The notes below the pieces were generated by a model that made no database searches, had not been told where the DNA came from, and saw only the letters and a list, made by a program, of their open reading frames with translations. From contig JAWHQI010000064.1 of NCBI GenBank assembly GCA_033032865.1, forward strand, positions 6,076,001-6,140,000: a stretch of 64,000 nucleotides of DNA, given 5' to 3'. Source of the stretch: Dactylorhiza incarnata. Its lineage: Eukaryota; Streptophyta; Magnoliopsida; Asparagales; Orchidaceae. The translations under genes were made by a program, and so were the position numbers. Below, piece after piece: positions 10,101-20,700 of this stretch. Every line of letters starts with the position of its first letter. Position 1 is the stretch's first letter.

Positions 10101-10578
10101 CCAGCGAATGTCGAAGATCAAAGAAAGTTCAGATACAAAGCAGCTTACTACTTACTGCATAACGGGCAGCTATATCGTAAGACCATCTCGGGCCCTCTGG
10201 CTAGATGCGTCTCAAAAGCCGAAGTACCTCGAGTGTTGGAAGAGATCCATTCCAGAGAATACAAGATCCATTCAGGAACTCGCACTCTTGAGCAAAGAAT
10301 CCCGAGATAGGGCTACTTCTAGCTAATCATCCAGAACGCCCAGCGAACGACGAAGATCAAAGGAAGTTCATATATAAAGCAGCCTACTACTTACTGCATA
10401 ATGAGGAGTTCTAATGTAAGACCATCTTGGGCCCTCTGGCCAGATGCATCTCAGAAGCTAAAGTATCTCGAGTGTTGGAAGAGATCCATTCCGGAGAATG
10501 TGGGATCCATTCAGGAACTCACACTCTTGAGCAAAGAATCCTGAGACAGGGTTACTTCTAGCCCACCATCCAGAAGGA
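10101..10578 (+). repeat. 239-bp tandem duplication within integrase N-terminal region
   Basis: Two copies, 10101-10339 and 10340-10578, begin CCAGCGAA and run through TACTTACTGCATAA, GGGCCCTCTGG and GAAGAGATCCATTCC to GGCTACTTCTAG or GGTTACTTCTAG. They differ at roughly one base in eight to ten, so the duplication is old. 239 is not a multiple of 3, so it also shifts the frame. Confidence 0.8.
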
Positions 10579-11537
10579 TGTCGAAGCTTTCTCGAAAAAG
10601 TGTCAGAAGTGCCAACTCCTCGTCCCTCTCCAGTTGCAGCCAGCCCAACATCTTCGTTCGATCACGACACCGTGGTCATTTGTCATTTGGGGAATGGATA
10701 TGATAGGCCCTTTTCCCCCAAGCTAGTGGCCAGAGAAAGTTCATTCTTATCATAATCGACTACTTCTCCAAGTTGATCGAGGTCAAGGCTCTAGCCAAGA
10801 CCACTTCCCAATTCGTGAAGAACTTCATCTGGGGAGAAACTGCCTGCAGATTCGGGATCCCTCTCGCTATCATCACCGACAAAGACCCACAATTCGCCAG
10901 CTTGGAGTTGGAGGGCTTCAGCAAGCAGCTAGGAACCGATCTTCGGTTTGCCTCAGTGTACCATCCTCGGAGCAACGGCTAATAAGCTGATCATCAACCT
11001 CCTGAATAAAAAGGTCGAGAAATTAAAGGGGAACTGGGCAGAGCAACTCCCTTCCATCCTATGGGTTTTGAGGACCACTCCTAATTCGGCCACGGGAGAA
11101 ACTCCTTTCAAGGTATCTCACGGGTCTGAAGCTCTCATCCCAGTGGAGTTTAAAGTTAGGTTTCCTAGAGTAGTTGCGGTTGAAGACGGAGATGAGGAAT
11201 GATGGATAGAAAGTGAAGAAGCTCAGAAGCTATCTCTCGACTACATCGAGAACTCCGAGATATATCCTCGGCTCGACAAGAAGAGATCAAGAGACGAATG
11301 GCGAAATATTTTAATATGCACGTATGTATCAAACAATTTCAAATAGGCGATCTCGTTCTGAAGAAAGTGGACGTAGCAGGAAGAACTGCTACTGTCGGAA
11401 AGCTTAACCCGAATTGGGAAGGGTCTTTCATCATCCACGAGTCACAGGCAGCTGGAGGATATAGTATGCAGAATCACGAAGGAGAGCTGCTTGGGAACAC
11501 CTGGAGCAGTGACAATTTGAAAAGGTTCTACCCCTGA
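10560..11537 (+). pseudogene. pol: Integrase core and C-terminus of Tat copy B, broken
   Basis: It includes the zinc-binding end (KCQKCQLL, about 10602), then the core with GMDMIGPFP, IITDKDPQFAS and VYHPRSNG, a stop at 10980, and the conserved LPSILWVLRTTPNSATGETP and SHGSEALIPVEF. The C-terminal part ends with GDLVLKKVDV, LNPNWEGSF and NLKRFYP before TGA at 11535. Several stops and frame changes. It would have joined cDNA to the genome. Confidence 0.8.
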
Positions 11538-12074
11538 TAGGAGTGTGTATACCCTCCCTCGTTGTATTTATTTTTGTATAAATAAATTCCCCGCCCTCCC
11601 TAAAATATGGGATGGCGTGAGTCCTTTTTCTCTTCAAACAAGTGTTTTCAAAAAAGAAAAAGGAGTAAGTGAAATTGATCTCCACGATAGGTTGGGAAAC
11701 ATGCGTTTGACTTAACTCTCATAAAACCCAACACGGGTGATGGGACAGTGCATCGAGTCAGTGAGTTCTCCTAAGACCATGCCTCTGCACTAACGGTCGA
11801 GATCAACTCCCCCCTTGCATGTTAGCCAAAGTGACCCCCCAATTGCATTTCTCATCCGACTGGAGACATTATCAGAAAAAAGTCTGGAAGGCGACCTCCC
11901 AACTCGACGAAGAGATGATAGGCTTAACTGACTAAGGGATCCTTGCGTAAAGGTGTCTCTTAACCTCAAATAGCATAAAGCTCGTGGTAGAGCTTTTCCT
12001 TACTATCACTTCATCCAATCATTGAGTCGGTACGATTAACCCTCTCTGATTGTTGAGTAACAGGAGGAAGATCT
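11538..12074. other. Tat copy B spacer after pol
   Basis: Non-coding; I see no gene or clear motif other than AT-rich DNA directly after integrase. Confidence 0.5.
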
Positions 12075-12650
12075 TCTCAGAGCATTCAGCATCACAGTAG
12101 GATGGAGGCCTCAGGACAGTGTGTCCCCTTAAACCTTCCCGACTGTCATTCCCTACTCGTCAGCATTCAACATCGCAGTAGGATGGAGGCCTCGGGACGG
12201 TGTGTCCCCTTAGACCTCCCCGACTGTCATTCCCTACTCGTCAGCATTAAACATCGCAGTAGGATGGAGGCCTCAGGACGGTGTGTCCCCTTGGACCTCC
12301 CTGACTATAATTCCCTACTCGTCAACATTCAACATTGTAGTAGGATGGAAGCCTCAGGATGGTGTGTCCCCTTGGACCTCCCAGACTATCATTCCCTACT
12401 AGTCAGCATTCAACATAACAGTAGGATGGAGAACTCGGGATGGTGTGTCCCCTTGGACCTTCATGACTGTCATTCCCTACTTGTCAGCATTCGACATCGT
12501 AGTAGGATGGAGACCTCGGACGGTGTGTCCCCTTGGACCTACCCAACTTTCATTCCCTACCCATCAACATTCAGCAACCAAGTAGGATGAAGGCCTCCGG
12601 ATTGTGCGTCCCCTTGGACCCCCCTACTGTCATTCCCTACTTACCCTTAT
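12075..12650 (+). repeat. Minisatellite, about 80-81 bp unit, 7 copies
   Basis: Units contain GTAGGATGGAGGCCTC and GTGTGTCCCCTTGGACC, and end CATTCCCTACT. Successive GTAGGATGG sites are about 80-81 bp apart (12096, 12176, 12258 and onward). The long open frame through it is a by-product of the repeat length. Confidence 0.9.
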
Positions 12651-13078
12651 TGTTATCATTCTGATTGTGAACTCTAAAAATATTCTCACCATGTGGAGTA
12701 GAAAACTCGAGAGTGTGCATCTTGTGAGACCCTCCGAGTGCCCATAGCTGACATCATCCTTGGAAGAAGGCGAGTATCCACAGTGCGAGTGGGTGGGTGC
12801 GAGCATATCTGTGCGAGCATGGTGAGCATGGCGATTATAGCGAGTACTTGTCAAAGTCGCACCTGTCGTGACGGCGATCACTCAACCTCACTTTGAGCCT
12901 ATGAGCCAAGCGAGCACTCATCACGTTCGAGCCTAAAAGCCTACCGATTTCCACAACGCCGGCGAGTATAAGAAAAGCAGGTAGACAAAAGAATATCTTT
13001 TCATATAGGTGTGCGAGTATTACATCCACAAAATCTTTACAAAGTCCGACAGGGCAATAAAAAATGGAGCCCTGCCGA
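12651..13078. other. Tat copy B spacer before antisense genes
   Basis: Non-coding. It is scattered with short GCGAGTA or GCGAGCAT words seen throughout this element. It would contain the 3' end of the antisense gene 13079-15048; I see no clear poly(A) signal. Confidence 0.4.
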
Positions 13079-13411
13079 TTAGGCATCATCATCGCCTCCT
13101 TCATCCTCGTCGGCATCTTCATCCTCATCGTCGATGTTGACGATCTCCTCTTCATCGTCGTCCTCATCCTCGTCATGTTCGGAGTCCTCATTCTCGTCAT
13201 CGCTTGACCGATTAGCAGGAGCGTGAGTAGGGGAAGTGGACTCCTCAGCGAGCAGGGAGGGGATGATGTCCATCACCGTCAGATTCATTGCTTTAGGCAT
13301 CAAGTAGCCATCATCTTTCAACTGACTCAGGACGACGTTCCCGGTTGCTTGCGAGATGTTGCGGTGAATTTTCTGCATCTTGTCGCTGTGGATTCTAATT
13401 TGCTTCCCCAC
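13079..13411 (-). pseudogene. Acidic-tail ORF at the 3' end of the antisense region
   Basis: About 110 residues. The first half (IRIHSDKMQKIHRNISQATG) is homologous to copy A 1366-1470. The C-terminal third is almost only Asp and Glu (EDEDDDEEE, then DEDEDADEDEGGDDDA). It lies downstream of a stop that both copies share after the coiled-coil exon (13436 here), so it is either a separate ORF or joined by splicing. Acidic tails of this kind occur in histone- or nucleic-acid-associated proteins, but function here is unknown. Confidence 0.45.
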
Positions 13412-13561
13412 CTAGGAAAGACCCGACATTGCAGGTTATTGCTCGGCAGGGCAAGTGTCCAGCTCGGCGATCCTTACATGAGCGGCCTCCAGGGCCTCCA
13501 AGGTGTCCTCCATCTCCTTCTCAAGTCGCAACATCTTCTTCACGGCCTCCACATCGGCCTC

Positions 13562-13652
13562 CTGCGAGCATGACAGATAAAGCGTTAGCGCGATGATCGA
13601 TAAATCGCGAACAACAGAATGGGACATGAACTTCAATGAAGGGTGTGAGTAC
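13562..13652 (-). other. Intron of antisense gene 2, conserved with copy A
   Basis: 91 nt, donor GTACTC after GCGTACGAG, acceptor CATGCTCGCAG before GAGGCCGATG. Copy A has the same intron at 1713-1625 between GATTATGAG and GATGCAGAG. Confidence 0.65.
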
Positions 13653-14306
13653 CTCGTACGCCTTGCACTTGGTGGCTTGGGGCTCGAATTTGAGGAGTTT
13701 CCTGCTCAGCACCCTGAGCTGCTCCTCTTAGGCGAGCAAGCTCCTCGCCGTCTAGTGACTGAGCTCCGCCGACCGCAGGAGCGAGCGCGAGGTCTGGTGG
13801 GCCAGATACTCGACCGAGACCTCCTGAAGCGACTCGACATCTGCTCGACCATAGAGGGTGAATATGATGTCGAACACCTCGCCTCTATCCTCCCAATCCT
13901 CCGATCAGGAGGGGAGGTTGGTGCTCAAGGTCACCTCATGTGTGTGCTCTGCCTAGGTCACCAGTGGGAGACCATAGGCATCCTCGTCGTGCTCACCCTC
14001 CCTGAAGTTGGGGGTGACGGTTAGGCTCACCATCCTCCGCGGGACCAGCCTTCTCGCCGAGCTTCCTGCTCGAGATCTTCTTCTTCTTCCTCGGTGGCTC
14101 CCAGAGCTTGACCTTCCCCTTGTCCTTCCTCTTTCGCGAGGAGCCCGCCTTCACACCGACATCCACCGGGTCCTCAGGGATCTGTGACAAATCGATGGGG
14201 GATGGAGGCATCCCCTCATCCTCGCTCGATGGAACCCATGTGCCCTCCTGAGAAGGAATTGCCTCTTTCACCACGGGGAGAGGCTCGCGAGATAGAATGT
14301 GAATAG

Positions 14307-14389
14307 CTACAGAAGAAAGAAGACGATGGTTAGTCGCCAACAAAGAGTAATGGTGCGAGTATAACTGATGCTCACACAACAAAGATTAC
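14307..14389 (-). other. Intron of antisense gene 2
   Basis: On the minus strand it starts GGTAATCTTTG after the exon and ends TTTCTTCTGTAG. The 83-nt length and pyrimidine-rich acceptor are typical of plant introns. Because it lies on the antisense strand it is not removed when the element's sense RNA is reverse transcribed, which explains its survival. Confidence 0.65.
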
Positions 14390-15176
14390 CTTCACTCAGG
14401 AAGACCCATGGGAGATCGTTCACCCGTTGTCGCCAGAAGACGATGTCGAAGCGGCGACCTCGAAAAGCATTGAGGAGCTTCTCCCTAGGTCACTCCAGAA
14501 AGGAAGTGGCGAAGACATGATCCGGCGGCTGCTGGGATCGGCAAGGAATTTCCTTGAAGTTGCTGCCGCCACCGACTATCTGCTTGCCCCAGCGATGGTT
14601 CTTATTCTCCGTGCCAACTAGCGTGCAGACATGGCTGCACAAAAAGATGACTCCCTCACCGATCGCCATGAAGGAGAAGATTATCCTGAAGATAGAAAGA
14701 TCGGAGGCAATCTTCTCTTCTCGCAAGAAGCAGAGGAACCCGACGATCATCGACATGGCGTTCGGGTTCAGCTGAGCGGGGACTATCCCAAAGTAGCGAA
14801 GAATCTGATGAACTCAGACCACAATGGTAGTCGCAGGCCCACCTCAAAATGACTGGTCGGGAAGACGATCTCGCCATCCATGAAACTGTTTAATCGCTCA
14901 CTCTGGCGAGGAAGCCTGGCTGAGTATCCCTCGAGGAGGAATTTCTATTTGAAATCTTCCAAGTCCTTCTGTGTGGTGGCGGACTTCTTGAACTTCATCG
15001 CAGCAAAGTTCCTCGCATTACTGTCGCGTCGAGCAGCAGCCTCGTCATTCATCGCAGATGAGAGAAAGGCGAGGAGAAGAGCGAGTATCAAAGGCGAGAA
15101 GAAGGGGAATCGAGAGATACTCGCGAGAAGAAGTGAAAGGTCGTTGATAGCGTAATTAATACCTACCCACCCACCC

Positions 15177-15184
15177 TATTTATA
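15177..15184 (-). promoter_or_regulatory. TATA box of antisense gene 2
   Basis: Minus-strand CCTATAAATAGGG lies about 130 nt upstream of the ATG at 15048, with no ATG in between that would compete. The element's own LTR TATA boxes face the other way. Confidence 0.55.
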
Positions 15185-15449
15185 GGCAAAGGCAAGGGAG
15201 GAGGTATGGGCTAGCCCACCGCAACTAGAAACAAGGTTGTCGCGAGCAGCACGAAAAGTTGTCATAGCAGCACTGCGCCTCAAGAATCGCCGATCTTCCA
15301 CGTGTGAGGACCTGCACAGAAACACATAGAAGCTCGCCGAAGGTGCACGACGATCCATCATCAATGCTCGCAAACAATTTAAAGAAGACATGACAGAAGC
15401 ATCATCGCAAGAAACAAAAAAACAAATCGAAGGAGAGATTAAATGCTCA

Positions 15450-16397
15450 CTCAATAATATTATAAATAAAATGAAGGATTTTGATTACATAGTCGCCAAC
15501 GACGAGCCCCCATCCCCCCCCCCCCCCCCCCCCCCCCCCCCCATCACGACGCAATGATCTCCTGGATGAACAAAGTGGGTAGACGCCGAGGGATAGCGGA
15601 TGTCGGTGGAAGCGTTGACTGATTACGACAAGGGAGGTGGCGGCGGAAGGTCGCCTGCGAGCAACCGCGAAGTGCTCGCAGGAGCGGATTAGAAAGTGAT
15701 TGGATGCAGCGGAGGTATACTGCTTGTCGGAATACCCCTCCCCCCCACCCCCCTGATCGCTCGCAGGAAAATGCGAGGTTCTGTCTGAGGGAGGCCTCTT
15801 GTCCGCTGACGCCAACGACGAGCCATGGTGAATCTGCACTGATTGACCAACTCGCACCCCCGGCTGAGCTCCCAGTGCGACTATTGGACTTGACGGTAAG
15901 GGAAAAATGGCCAGATGCTCGTCATGAGCTCCAGAAGTCGTCAGGTCTGCAAATAGAGAAAAGGTCATCATCATCTCAAAAAGCAGAATCACCATGGCGA
16001 TGATCTAACCAACGAGTATAAAATCTCTACCCCGCGAGGAAGCGATCTCTGGGTGCAACCGGGTCTGGGACCCTGAAGGATCCACCACAGGAGCGACCTG
16101 TGGAGCAGAGGGCTCGGGAGAAGGATGTTCGACATCATCAGCGAGGCCTAGCTCACTGAGTAACTTTCGGGTACTCGCGGGATCCCTCTGTTGATCTACG
16201 GGAGGATTGGCGACATCCTCCGGTAGAGCAGGTTGCGGTTTCCTTTTCTTCTTTGTGAGATTTTTCTTCATCTTTTTAGGCGCAAAGAACTCGTCAACAT
16301 CATCACTCTCGCGAGCACGCTTCCGAGTATGTGTCCCCAGCAAACCTTCCAGCTCAGCCACATTGGCCCGAAATTATTCCTCGACAGTGAACGACAT
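15450..16397 (-). pseudogene. Antisense gene 1 of Tat copy B
   Basis: ATG at 16397 opens MSFTVEE; a TAA follows at codon 8, then the frame continues with AELEGLLGTHTRKRARESDD and lysine-rich KKMKKNLTKKKRK. Exon 1 ends at 16031. An 84-nt GT-AG intron (16030-15947, acceptor CTCTATTTGCAG) leads to exon 2, which matches copy A exon 2 (EHLAIFPL versus EHLTIPPL) and then runs into a long C tract at 15517-15542. The same exon order and intron site occur in copy A. Function unknown; two basic clusters could direct it to the nucleus. The early stop makes it a pseudogene as read. Confidence 0.6.
15947..16030 (-). other. Intron of antisense gene 1
   Basis: 84 nt, GTAGAG donor after CTCGCGGG, acceptor TTCTCTATTTGCAG. 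Equivalent to the 78-nt intron 2421-2344 in copy A. Confidence 0.6.
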
Positions 16398-16441
16398 CTC
16401 GTGCGAGTTTAGAAAGGCAATCCAATAAAAGACCCCCCCCC

Positions 16442-16449
16442 TATATATA
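16442..16449 (-). promoter_or_regulatory. TATA box of antisense gene 1
   Basis: Minus-strand CTATATATAG about 45 nt upstream of the ATG at 16397. Equivalent to the TATA box at 2803-2810 in copy A. Confidence 0.5.
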
Positions 16450-16556
16450 GAGTCCCGGAGCCATCCAGCTGGTTGATGCCGAGTAGGACTGATGCTCGCC
16501 AGGAGCAGCTCGCAGAATAAGTGTTGGACGTATCTTTACGAGCTTCTTCATTGCTC

Positions 16557-16573
16557 GCAAAGAGCGGGGATTG
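16557..16573 (+). promoter_or_regulatory. Polypurine tract region of Tat copy B
   Basis: CAAAGAGCGGGGATTG lies directly before the 3' LTR. The non-autonomous relative has GAAAAGAGCAGGGATTG at 61959-61975. Purine-rich and correctly placed to prime plus-strand DNA. Confidence 0.6.
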
Positions 16574-17207
16574 TGTACCACCTATATTCTTCGAGGGTGG
16601 GACCCGATTCAGGCCATGTAGGTAAAAGTCAAAGTCAAAATGTCAAAACAAAAGCCAGGAGTCAGTGGTTAAAGACAACTCAGGCAACAGGAACAGTAGA
16701 AGGCCTAGGCGAGTATAGGTGAGCATGTGCAAGCAGCCCTCATGCTCGCCAAGGTGGGCGAACATAAGCGATACTCGCCGAAGCCAGGCGAGATCCCCTC
16801 AAATGTCACATTGTCGCCAGGTTGGGTTAGGCTATAATTAAGACCCCCCCCCCCCCCCCCCCCTTAGTTTTCCTATAAATAGGACCCCAGGGGTACCAGG
16901 AATTGCACCTTTGGCTGAGCTTTCATTTTCGAATTCTTGACCCGACATCCTTGGTCGTCACTCTTGATACTCGCCAATTCGGTGCGTTCCTCGTACCCTG
17001 CTCGGCCACCTTTGGTTGTGGAGGGGAAGTCCTTTCTGAGCTTCTGGGTATGTGGTGGGACCTCCCTGCCGCAGCACCTGGGTCCTGTTGTTACTCTCTT
17101 AGTCCTTTTATCGTTGCGCGTCAAGACGTCAAGTCGGATCGCTAGACGAGTAACCTTTGGCTGCATTGATCCGAATATTTGAGGTCAGAATTTTCCTGGC
17201 TTCAATA
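16574..17207 (+). repeat. 3' LTR of Tat copy B
   Basis: 634 bp from TGTACCACC to GGCTTCAATA; the final CA has become TA. A TATA box is at about 16873-16880 after a long C tract (about 16844-16863). Homologous to 5460-5844 and 2907-3503. Confidence 0.85.
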
Positions 17208-17251
17208 GTATCATAATAAAAACGTCACCAATACCATATTATCTTGTAGTG

Positions 17252-17370
17252 ATGCATGTGTTAAACTCAAAAATGATGTTTTTATTAAGCAAGTGAAGTG
17301 CGAAAAATGAAGTTTTTATATCGTGGACATTTCTCAAGACTATGATACATCTCCTTCTGGAAAATTCACA
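17252..17370. other. Spacer between transposons
   Basis: AT-rich DNA after the CACTA-like element; nothing recognised. Confidence 0.4.
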
Positions 17371-17748
17371 CTAGGGATATGTTTGGGACACCGGTGTCAT
17401 TTTAAAAGGGAGTAGTTCAAAAGGGAGATTCAAAACTGTATTTTTAAAACTGAGGTTTTAAAACTGAGGTTGTGTTTGGGTAACCTCCAATCCGGTGGCG
17501 GTTTACAAATTATATCCTAAATTATCACTATTCTCTTGTTTAAATTATATTCAAAATAACATTTCTTATATTATTATTTACTTATATTACTTTAAATCTT
17601 AATTATTATATATGAAATAATTATATATGAAATTATATTTTATATTATCCCTTATCTTTTCCTCCCAGAGCTCGCCTGTGAAATCCCATCTTCCTCGCCA
17701 TGGACAACCGCCGACCATCGCCTGGATCAACTTTTGACCACCGCCTGG

Positions 17749-20700
17749 TGTAACATCCCCAATCCTACTAGACCCCTAGTGTGAGAATGGGGAGCTCAAA
17801 GGGTGGGATGAGGAGCCTTGAGGACCCCTTAGGATGAGAATTTTGCTAAGGCACACCTAAAGTCCTAATCAAATAGGACCCAAGCTATTAAGGAGGGCCA
17901 ATTGAATACCAATTTCCCCAAAATGAGACCACCCTTAGTCCCCTAAACATTAAGGAAGGGTGATGGGGTGAGCATCACCCCTTAGTGTGGCTCAATTCCA
18001 TAGGATTAGCCCAAAATCACCTTAGGTGAACATGGACCAAACCAATCAACTAAGGGGCAATTGACCCCCAAGTGGCCAAATTGACTTCCCTCTTATACAC
18101 CTAGCACCAAAAGAGACCTATTAGACCCAGAGGCCCCATCATGAGGTGACCCACCCTCCTCAATTGGGCCAAAGGGGTGACAAGGGGCAAAATGGTCAAA
18201 TCCACCATCTTGTAACCAATTGGCCACCCAATGACCAAATTGATCTCACACCTATATTATAAATATAATTTTGAACTTAAAGGTCCCAAAAGCCCCATCA
18301 TGGGGTACCCAATTGCCCTTAATTGGGTCAATGCCCTAATTAGGGCACTTTAAGGCCAAAAACCCAAATCAATCAATGGAGGACCAATTAACCTTCCAAT
18401 GATCAAATTGACACTCCCCCTACCTTCTATACATGATTAGGGACCCCTTGGGCCCAAAAGCCCCATCATAGGATGGTAAACCCTCTCCAATTTGGTCAAA
18501 ATCCAAATTAGGGCAAAAAGGTCAACTCAACCCAAATGTGGTCAACCTGCACTCAAACCCTAAAATTGAATCCACATCTAGTCTCTGAACATCATTAGGG
18601 ATCTAAAAGGCCCAAAATCCCCATCATGGAAGGGTCAATTCACCTCAATTTGGCCAAAGTCCCAAGGAAGGGCATTTTGAGTAATTTCACACCTTTGGAT
18701 CAAATTGGGCCAAATAGGGCCCCACCATGGGCCAAGCCCTATTGGGAGATGACATGGGACCCATGAACTACATGGGGGACCAGTCAACCCAAATAGTCAA
18801 AGTCAAAGTCCACCCAAATGGGCTTAAGCCCAATTTGAGTGACCAAATCAATATCTCCATTAAATAGAGCCTAAGTCTAAAGTTTGTAAAAATTAAATAG
18901 GCTCATGAGAGACCTTGTGAGCTGTGGCTAAGAGATTGGGCTAACCCAAGCTAACCCAAATGGGGGATTGGGCTAAAGGAGGGGACAAAAAGTAAATTGA
19001 TAAAGCAAAAGCTTCCCCTCTCCCTCTCTCTCCTCACAATCAGCCTTGGGCTCTTCCCTGAAGGGAGATGAGTGCTGAGGAGGAGCTGGAAAGCTGGTGA
19101 AGGCAGCCTTGTCGGCTGAAGTGGCGACCCCGTGACCCCCAGCTTCAAAACTTCCAAGGTCGGCCTCCTCTCCCCATTTAAAACCTCTCCACGAGCTCCA
19201 GAAGCCCCTTTGCAGTCGGGTTAGAGCTTTGGATCAGAGAATTCGGTGGAGGATCGAGTGCTGTAGCAAGCTCGCCGGAGACGGAGACGGAGATGGCAAA
19301 CCGCCGGAACACTCGCCGCCCAGTTCGTTTCCAGGTTCGCTTCTCCCCTCCTCTGACTGTGCTAGCATCTAGGATTGTTAGGAGTCGGGTTCGAGCTCAA
19401 TTGAGCCGAGCCCATTTCAGATTTTTCCTCCTTTTAGCCATTTGGGCTTCTTGGTAGAACCGCCAGAAACCGCCCCCGCCGGCGACCAATCTACCGCCAA
19501 TCGATCGACACCACCTCAACGGAGGTGGTGGTGGCGGTGGCTGGACAGGGAGATGGACGGGAGGCCGGGAATTCCTGTTTCAGGCGGCTTCAGGTTGGGC
19601 AAATCTAGGCCGTCGGCTTGAGGAAGATGATAATGGAGGGCCGCCCGATCTGCTTCAAGATCTGTGCATGATCAGCGCCATATGCCTTAGTTAGGTGGTG
19701 TGCTGTTAGCCAGATTCTTTAGCCTTTTGTAGCTTAATTTCAAGGCCCTTAGAGGCCATAAATCGAAAAATGCCCTGAGACAACTTTTGTAGATTAATGA
19801 GTCTACTTTCATTTGAGCCTTATAGAAAGCCATTTGGAGTTGATTTGACTCCTGTAGAGCCATTCTTCTGTGACTGGTACAAAATAATTCCCACCACTAA
19901 AACAACCATAACTCCCATTTGGCTTGGATTTTAGGGCTGAAATTTTAAACCCTATTGTAACTATCCCTGACCTACCTTGTGCCCAAAAATCAGAATTTTA
20001 GGGACACATTTTTCTATAGTTTTTGTCCAATCATTGAAATCGAAATTTATGATAATTAGGTGGCCAAACCCCCTTGTGGGGCCCCCATACCAGGGTGGGG
20101 TGAAGTTTAGGCTATGTCCATACACTGTTAAAAATATTGGGTCCATTGGACCACTCCTTGTGGGTGAACCCTCTTTGGAGTGAGGATGGCTTAAGGGTTT
20201 GTGTATGTTGGGCCAGGAATTTCACTTAGCTTAAGGAGCCAAATTTAGGCCCTTAATGGCCAAATCATGAAAATGGTGTGAGACTCACTATTGTAGCCCT
20301 ATCTGTCTAGTTTCATTAGAAACTAAGATTTTGGCATTTGGTGGTCAGTAGATCCCAGAGAAGCCTTTTTCCTAGGACTGGTCCTACACTAGGTCAGTCC
20401 ATTAGAAATTTTACCTAGGTCAAACCCTTCAAGCTTTGGATCTTTTCTTATAACCATGGGTTAGTATACCCTAGGGGCACCCCCTGCCAAAGGGGCAGCC
20501 CTTGGTGGTCACTTTTACCTAGGGTTTTTGTGGAGGTTAGGATATTTAAATTAAGTTGATTTTTGGAGCATATGATGTCCAAATGGCACCAAACTTTGGT
20601 GGCATACCATTTTGTACATGAGTAGTGCCTACCTAAAATTGCACTCCATTTGGAGTTGATTTAGTATGGAAAATTGGAAACCCTAATGAGGGCCTTTAAG

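Larger units (their letters stand above)
13437..15048 (-). pseudogene. Antisense gene 2 of Tat copy B, transposase_28/PMD-like
   Basis: Begins with ATG at 15048. Early residues FPTSHFEVGLRLPLWSEF and, after a one-base frame change near 14790, VPAQLNPNAM followed by IVGFLCFLREE resemble the plant 'putative gypsy-type transposon' (Transposase_28) and plant-mobile-domain proteins. An 83-nt GT-AG intron lies at 14389-14307 (GTAATC to TTTCTTCTGTAG). The next exon carries two basic clusters (SRKRKDKGK and RKKKKI), likely nuclear signals. A Leu-rich coiled-coil-like part follows, then an intron 13652-13562 (91 nt) and a last exon (13561-13437). Several TAG/TGA stops and the frameshift break it. The match to Transposase_28 is from memory of the family pattern. 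Confidence 0.6.
5460..17207 (+). mobile_element. Tat-type Ty3/gypsy retrotransposon copy B (decayed, nearly full length)
   Basis: The order is truncated 5' LTR, tRNA-Phe primer site, gag, protease, reverse transcriptase, RNase H, a second RNase H, integrase, minisatellite, two antisense genes, 3' LTR. The second RNase H domain and the antisense genes between pol and 3' LTR are marks of the Tat lineage. All coding parts carry stops or frameshifts. It sits inside the CACTA-like element. Because the 5' LTR has lost about the first 260 bp, no target duplication can be checked. Confidence 0.88.
3527..17251. mobile_element. CACTA-like DNA transposon, non-autonomous, split by Tat copy B
   Basis: The left end begins CCCTGCAAGAAAACTCCG. 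The reverse complement of the right end begins CACTACAAGATAATATGG. Both then share GTATTG followed closely by ACGTTT, giving a degenerate terminal inverted repeat of about 35 bp of the CACTA kind. The 3-bp duplication ATG (3524-3526 and 17252-17254) is what CACTA elements make. Without Tat copy B the element is about 2 kb, has no transposase, and carries gene fragments at 4761-5287. The subterminal DNA repeats short AACGTTT or ACGTTTT motifs. The CACTA call is good but not certain, because the left terminus has CCCTG in place of CACTA. Confidence 0.7.

Noticed and set aside
12102..12590. 162-codon repeat protein
   Set aside because: Translation of the 80-81-bp minisatellite of Tat copy B.
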